Of a stretch of DNA of 64,000 nucleotides, positions 60,561-64,000 are shown one piece after another. This stretch comes from Girardinichthys multiradiatus (taxonomy: Eukaryota; Chordata; Actinopteri; Cyprinodontiformes; Goodeidae), in assembly GCF_021462225.1 (NCBI RefSeq), contig NC_061797.1, forward strand, positions 34,126,147 through 34,190,146, read 5' to 3'. The notes beneath the pieces are model-generated. The model was not told the DNA's origin. It searched no databases and saw only the letters and a program-made list of their open reading frames with translations. The position numbers and the translations under genes were made by a program. The stretch's first letter is position 1. Every line of letters starts with the position of its first letter.

Positions 60561-61565
60561 TCAATACTTGGTCGGGAATCCTTTTGCAGAAATGACTGCT
60601 TCAATGCGGCGTGGCATGGAGGCAATCAGCCTGTGGCACTGCTGAGGTCTTATGGAGGCCCAGGATGCTTCGATAGCGGCCTTTAGCTCATCCAGAGTGT
60701 TGGGTCTTGAGTCTCTCAACGTTCTCTTCACAATATCCCACAGATTCTCTATGGGGTTCAGGTCAGGAGAGTTGGCAGGCCAATTGAGCACAGTGATACC
60801 ATGGTCAGTAAACCATTTACCAGTGGTTTTGGCACTGTGAGCAGGTGCCAGGTCGTGCTGAAAAATGAAATCTTCATCTCCATAAAGCTTTTCAGCAGAT
60901 GGAAGCATGAAGTGCTCCAAAATCTCCTGATAGCTAGCTGCATTGACCCTGCCCTTGATAAAACACAGTGGACCAACACCAGCAGCTGACACGGCACCCC
61001 AGACCATCACTGACTGTGGGTACTTGACACTGGACTTCTGGCATTTTGGCATTTCCTTCTCCCCAGTCTTCCTCCAGACTCTGGCACCTTGATTTCCGAA
61101 TGACATGCTGAATTTGCTTTCATCCGAAAAAAGTACTTTGGACCACTGAGCAACAGTCCAGTGCTGCTTCTCTGTAGCCCAGGTCAGGCGCTTCTGCCGC
61201 TGTTTCTGGTTCAAAAGTGGCTTGACCTGGGGAATGCGGCACCTGTAGTCCATTTCCTGCACACGCCTGTGCACGGTGGCTCTGGATATTTCTACTCCAG
61301 ACTCAGTCCACTGCTTCCGCAGGTCCCCCAAGGTCTGGAATCGGCCCTTCTCCACAATCTTCCTCAGGGTCCGGTCACCTCTTCTCGTTGTGCAGCGTTT
61401 TCTGCCACACTTTTTCCTTCCCACAGACTTCCCACTGAGGTGCCTTGATACAGCACTCTGGGAACAGCCTATTTGTTCAGAAATTTCTTTCTGTGTCTTA
61501 CCCTCTTGCTTGAGGGTGTCAATAGTGGCCTTCTGGACAGCAGTCAGGTCGGCAGTCTTACCCAT
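60561..61565 (-). CDS. Intact Tc1-family DD34E transposase
   Basis: A 334-residue protein, the usual length for Tc1 transposases, that binds the terminal repeats and performs cut-and-paste transposition into TA sites. The N-terminus (about 1-110) has two helix-turn-helix units (TQKEISEQIGCSQSAVSRHL; later VEISRATVHRRVQEMDYR) joined by a basic GRKKCGRKR AT-hook-like linker. The catalytic triad is intact: D148 in LFSDESKF, D238 in FIFQHDLAPAHS and E273 in SPDLNPIENLW, with 34 residues between the last two. A short Gly-containing loop follows the first Asp. The C-terminus reads AVISAKGFPTKY. There is no stop or frameshift. The start is the ATG at 61565, about 95 bp inside the right terminal repeat. 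No intron or other gene is present. Activity is unproven. Confidence 0.95.
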   Translation of the reverse strand: MGKTADLTAVQKATIDTLKQEGKTQKEISEQIGCSQSAVSRHLSGKSVGRKKCGRKRCTTRRGDRTLRKIVEKGRFQTLGDLRKQWTESGVEISRATVHRRVQEMDYRCRIPQVKPLLNQKQRQKRLTWATEKQHWTVAQWSKVLFSDESKFSMSFGNQGARVWRKTGEKEMPKCQKSSVKYPQSVMVWGAVSAAGVGPLCFIKGRVNAASYQEILEHFMLPSAEKLYGDEDFIFQHDLAPAHSAKTTGKWFTDHGITVLNWPANSPDLNPIENLWDIVKRTLRDSRPNTLDELKAAIEASWASIRPQQCHRLIASMPRRIEAVISAKGFPTKY

Positions 61566-61659
61566 GATTGGGGTTTTGAGTGATGAACCAGGCTGGGAGT
61601 TTTAAAGGCCTCAGGAATCTTTTGCAGGTGTTTAGAGTTAACTCGTTGATTCAGATGAT

Positions 61660-61892
61660 TATTAAAAACACTTCTTTTATTGGTCGGATGAAATATGCTA
61701 ATTTTGTGAGATAGGGATTTTGGGTTTTCATGAGCTATATGCCAAAATCATCCGTATTAAGACAATAAAAGACCTGAAATATTTCAGTTAGTGTGCAATG
61801 AATCTAAAATATATGAATGTTAAATTTTCATCATGACATTATGGAAAATAATTAACTTTATCACAATATGCTAATATTTTGAGAAGGACCTG
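61660..61892. repeat. Right terminal inverted repeat of the Tc1 element
   Basis: Mirror copy of 60286-60518. It lies upstream of the transposase gene and so probably carries its promoter. Confidence 0.95.
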
Positions 61893-62030
61893 CATGTAAT
61901 GCGAGTATTGGTTTGTAAATTGTCCTTAGGTGTGAGTGGGGGCATGAATGGTATTGCCTGTGATGGCCACATTCTTCTTCACATCCCTGAACAGGAAAAA
62001 GTGGGTGCAGAAAATGAATAGATAGAAGCT

Positions 62031-64000
62031 GTAAAATACCCTTTAACAACTCAATTCTACACTTATCATATTCCTTATTTTTTACATTTTTAATTTAATA
62101 CATTTTATCACCTTGTTGAGTTTGGGTGTCATCGTTTATTGAACTCCAGGATGACCAGATTATTATGCATTGTCTCCAGATAGAGTCAGTGACAACATTA
62201 TTGAAATTCTGCATCAGCCATCCCAGCTGCACTGGAGGCATTAGCATGATCCACCCAGAAGTGCCCTTTCTATCCATTGAGGCTCTGTGCATGGGTCACA
62301 TCACAGATAGAGTTGTGGCTCCATCCATCATGTGGGTTATAGTTAGCCGCCTATGCTAATGTCTGACCCAATGAAAAGTTTACTAAGGGACGGACAAGGA
62401 CATTCGGGTGGACTCTTGTCATTGCCGTAAACACATACATACATACACTCTCTCTGGGTTTTTTTTTTTTCTAGCATGCATGTACACACACTCCCTTCTC
62501 CAGCAATGTGAGGCTGTCATATTTCACAGGGCCTGGTAGCTTGGGTTGAGTTATGGCCATGTCAAAGTACAAAAACGGAGTGTGCTGTGTGTGGCAAGTG
62601 TTTATGTGGAAACACATTCATGTGGGTAAATGTTTACACTATGTGTGAATTTCAAGTTCATTTCTTATAAGTATTTATTAAAGAAATGAAATTAAATAAA
62701 ATCCTCACTCAGAATCCCCACACATAATGCCAGTACATGTTTTAAATGCCAAAATGATTTGTAGAAATATTCCAAAAATAAAGTCCTGCACATTAGGAGT
62801 GAATGGAATACTATTAACAGCATGGAAGCCTAAATGGGAGACATGGAATAAACATATGAGCACCCAAACATGGTTAATGCAGACAAACAATCAAAAGACT
62901 CACTGTGGTGCATCCTGCTGTTTAGGGACAGAGAGGACGGTGCTGTGTTATAAAAGCTCTGCAGATTTATGACCTGTAAACTAGATGATGGACATATGGA
63001 TGGATAGAGGAATGGATCAATGGAAGGGCAAAACATGAAAATATGAAAGAATTAAGATAGAGGTTGAACGATGGAAGGACAGAAGGACAAAGACATGATG
63101 GCAGCAAAGACAGAGATTGAAGAGTAAGATAATAGGAGAGCAAAAAAAAGATTCATAATACAAAATAATAAAAAATATTGCATGTGGAGAAGCAGAGAGG
63201 GATTTGAAGAAAAGAGGATACATTAACTAGAATAAGATCAGAAAGGGAATACATGGATGGACAGATTGAAAGTTGGTTGGAATAATAGAACAGGGATAGA
63301 AAGAGAAGAAAAGAACTGGAAAGCAAAGGAATAAGGAACAGAAGTGAACAGAAAAGTGAACTTTTTTCAGACAGCTGTAGGCATTTAAGAAATCCTGAAG
63401 TAGTCTGTGCTTCTTTGTGTGGCATGATTCCTAGAGGAATTGTCAAAGCATGAAATGAGTCTTACACTGGGAATTGTCTCATCCTGACAGAGTGCACAGT
63501 TATTAATGGTTTTATCATTCTATACTGTAATTACGCTCTCTCAGGACGCCTGCATAGACAGAAAAGGCAGAGGACAGACACTTTGATGTCTTTTGAACTC
63601 AGTGGAATAAGCTGAAAGAACTAAAAATGTCTGTGAATAAATGAATCAGTAGATACTAAATCCTGTAAGCAACCTGGTCTTGGAGACTTGAGAATACTGT
63701 GGTGCCAGTAATGTTCTGTAATTTTTTACATATTTACAAGAGTATAACTGAAAGTTATGCAGGCGAGAATATTATGGAAGGTTACCTATAAAAATATTTT
63801 ATAGGCTTGAGTAAAAAAACCCCAGATGAGTCAGTTTTCTTCTAACAGAAATCATGCCTATTTGTATGAAATATTTTTTTCTTTAAACAAAGAGATGATG
63901 CAAGATGTAAACCAAACTTAAGATATGGCAAGAAAGGAGCTTAAATGTTAACTAATAATTTCCTTACACTTCAGACACTATGTAAGTACTTTCCCAGTGC
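62031..64000. other. Spacer, nothing recognised
   Basis: AT- and purine-rich (63000-63360 strongly so). No supported gene or transposon. Confidence 0.45.

Larger units (their letters stand above)
60286..61892 (-). mobile_element. Complete Tc1-like transposon, possibly recent
   Basis: A 1607-bp element with 233-bp terminal inverted repeats (60286-60518 and 61660-61892) that differ at about four positions. Both begin caggtccttctcaaaatatt. Each repeat carries an outer copy (attagcatattgtgat) and an inner copy (attagcatatttcatcc) of a direct repeat. This is the IR/DR layout of Sleeping Beauty-type elements and marks the likely transposase binding sites. The left flank is the expected TA (60284-60285). 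The right flank is CA, one change from TA. It holds one uninterrupted transposase gene. Near-identical ends suggest a fairly young insertion. Confidence 0.95.
60123..62030 (+). mobile_element. Old SINE interrupted by the Tc1 transposon
   Basis: The left half (60123-60283) reads ggcagcgtgacagcacagtg, ttgttacctcac and tttgcatgttctta, a diverged SINE head. The right half (61895-62030) reads aaattgtccttaggtgtgag and ends near gaaaatgaatagatag. Joined, they form one SINE with the 1.6-kb Tc1 element inserted at a TA in the middle. Confidence 0.65.

Overview
This is vertebrate, almost certainly teleost fish, DNA. It is AT-rich and gene-poor. It is packed with repeats typical of fish genomes: many Tc1/mariner families, an RTE/Rex3-like LINE, CR1/L2- and Rex1-like LINEs, a Ty3/gypsy element, gypsy-type solo LTRs, tRNA-derived SINEs and long CA, TA, GA and CTCCT microsatellites. 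I cannot name the species. I see no convincing host protein-coding gene, tRNA, rRNA or CRISPR. The window is best read as intergenic or intronic sequence in which nearly every recognisable coding stretch belongs to a transposable element.

Layout. 0-6 kb: a decayed Tc1 relic, an RTE-type LINE with a clear 13-bp target duplication but an endonuclease deletion (1308-3508), a SINE 3' fragment with its own duplication, and a second RTE scrap. 7.3-8.3 kb: an internally deleted Tc1 element with good terminal inverted repeats. 11.5-17.7 kb: SINEs, a Tc1 relic holding a hAT-like MITE, two CA repeats, a solo LTR with a CTCCT tract, and an L2-type LINE 3' end holding a full-length SINE. 17.7-23.8 kb: mostly unique AT-rich sequence with possible conserved non-coding elements. 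23.8-25.9 kb: three Tc1 families side by side. 25.9-38 kb: largely unannotatable, with one possible promoter at 31.2 kb. 38-43 kb: inverted-repeat elements, an L2-type ORF1 (SGNH) fragment, an LTR inserted next to it and L2 3' regions. 44.2-47.4 kb: a nearly full-length but inactivated Rex1/CR1-like LINE. 51.2-54.7 kb: a gypsy gag-pro-pol relic with SINE and Tc1 pieces. 55-62 kb: three further Tc1 elements. The last is a 1.6-kb copy with 233-bp terminal repeats and an uninterrupted 334-residue DD34E transposase.

How the parts relate. The autonomous elements supply enzymes that move the non-autonomous ones. The main SINE family shares its 3' end with the RTE LINE, which suggests that LINE machinery copied it. 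The deleted Tc1 copies and MITEs keep ends that a transposase could act on. Nesting gives relative ages: the intact Tc1 lies inside an old SINE, a MITE inside a decayed Tc1, and a SINE inside a LINE. I did not find a new defence or metabolic system. The most interesting items are the intact Tc1 transposon and a 683-bp inverted-repeat element carrying a five-unit array of small palindromes (57391-58073).
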